NCBI GenBank assembly: GCA_022539475.1
Contig: VCMS01000050.1
Span: forward strand, 144,932 to 208,931
Length of the DNA: 64,000 bases
Direction: 5' to 3'
DNA from: Gracilaria domingensis
Lineage: Eukaryota; Rhodophyta; Florideophyceae; Gracilariales; Gracilariaceae
This document shows, in pieces, positions 63,654 through 64,000 of this stretch; within the stretch, counting starts at the first letter, position 1, and each line of letters starts with the position of its first letter. A program made the position numbers and the translations under genes. The notes under the pieces were generated by a model. That model ran no database searches. It worked only from the letters and a program-made list of their open reading frames with translations, and had not been told where the DNA came from.

Positions 63654-64000
63654 ATAGAGATCGAGTGCTCGAAACAGAATGGATAATGTGTAACGAGGAA
63701 CTGAATTTGGGGTACAACTGATTCGGACTGGGCAACTTCTGTATAACCAAAATGTGCGATAAGCGTCAGGAACAAGTTAACAAATGGAGATTAGTGACGT
63801 TTTCTGGATCGAGTTGATTGGAAGGGATTAAACCATAAGAATTGTTGCCTTGAGGGTAATGAACTGAGAAGTGTTGTAATTTGTTTCTTGTTGATTCCAC
63901 TCAAATATGACTGGGAGAAGCGGGAAATAGGCTTTATTTGAAAAAGACTAACTTATTAAAACCTTTTCTGATTGACAGCTCTTGCAGTATTTTCGAGTGT
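63654..64000. other. Non-coding end of window
   Basis: No ORF or motif I can support. It should contain the Helitron 5' leader; no clear 5' TC terminus was identified. Confidence 0.3.

Larger units (their letters stand above)
55159..64000 (-). mobile_element. Decayed Helitron (minus), 5' end beyond or near the window edge
   Basis: Minus-strand order: N-terminal zinc-rich region (63653-63020), Rep HUH domain (61969-60501), Rep tyrosine domain (58665-58225), Pif1-family helicase (57414-55372), then the canonical end: hairpin plus CTGA followed by T (55159). Interrupted by a copia 5' LTR plus gag (61970-63019) and by an insertion zone (58666-60500). Helicase and N-terminus contain stops and frameshifts, so it is non-functional. 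No 5' TC terminus could be identified. Confidence 0.85.

Overview
This is eukaryotic DNA that consists almost entirely of transposable elements. Markers are chromodomain-bearing Ty3/gypsy pol genes, LTRs with primer-binding sites and polypurine tracts, a Rep/helicase Helitron, Ty1/copia pieces, and a DNA transposon with an EnSpm/Plavaka-like transposase. There are no ribosomal operons and no recognisable housekeeping genes. The gypsy and transposase families resemble those I associate with oomycetes and red algae, but the organism cannot be fixed from the window. One small acidic ORF (34.9 kb) is the only candidate host gene.

Layout. 1-9 kb: a compact multi-gene DNA element. On + it carries a beta-class DNA amino-methyltransferase (left end cut by the window), separated by a 7-G frameshift from a SET-domain lysine methyltransferase, then a 798-aa coiled-coil protein. 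On - it carries a large Plavaka-like transposase whose stop codon interlocks with that of the coiled-coil gene. 9.2-10.6 kb: palindromes and a duplicated ~335-bp unit. 10.9-14.2 kb: decayed gypsy element GYP-A (-). 15.2-32.5 kb: decayed gypsy element GYP-B (+), broken by two nested insertions: a young 12-kb gypsy element E1 (-, 17025-29046, TSD TACTG) inside its RT domain, and a 940-bp copia-like non-autonomous LTR element (31196-32135) after its integrase. 36.6-38.1 kb: solo LTR containing a tandem duplication and a MITE. 39.1-50.8 kb: second young gypsy element E2 (+, TSD TGAAC). 51.7-53.1 kb: probable solo LTR with a minisatellite. 55.2 kb to the end: a decayed Helitron (-) interrupted by a copia 5' LTR plus gag and by other insertions.

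E1 and E2 belong to one lineage: same primer tRNA, same CAGAAAAACTGA at the gag/pol junction with pol in the -1 frame, and the same extra gene. That gene is an unrecognised ~580-aa ORF lying antisense to gag-pol between pol and the 3' LTR. Its protein-level conservation between two diverged elements makes it the strongest candidate for an undescribed function here, together with the methyltransferase-SET transposon.

The left end of E1 also carries ~33 bp of primer tRNA and an inverted LTR tip, a record of an aberrant reverse-transcription event followed by normal integration.
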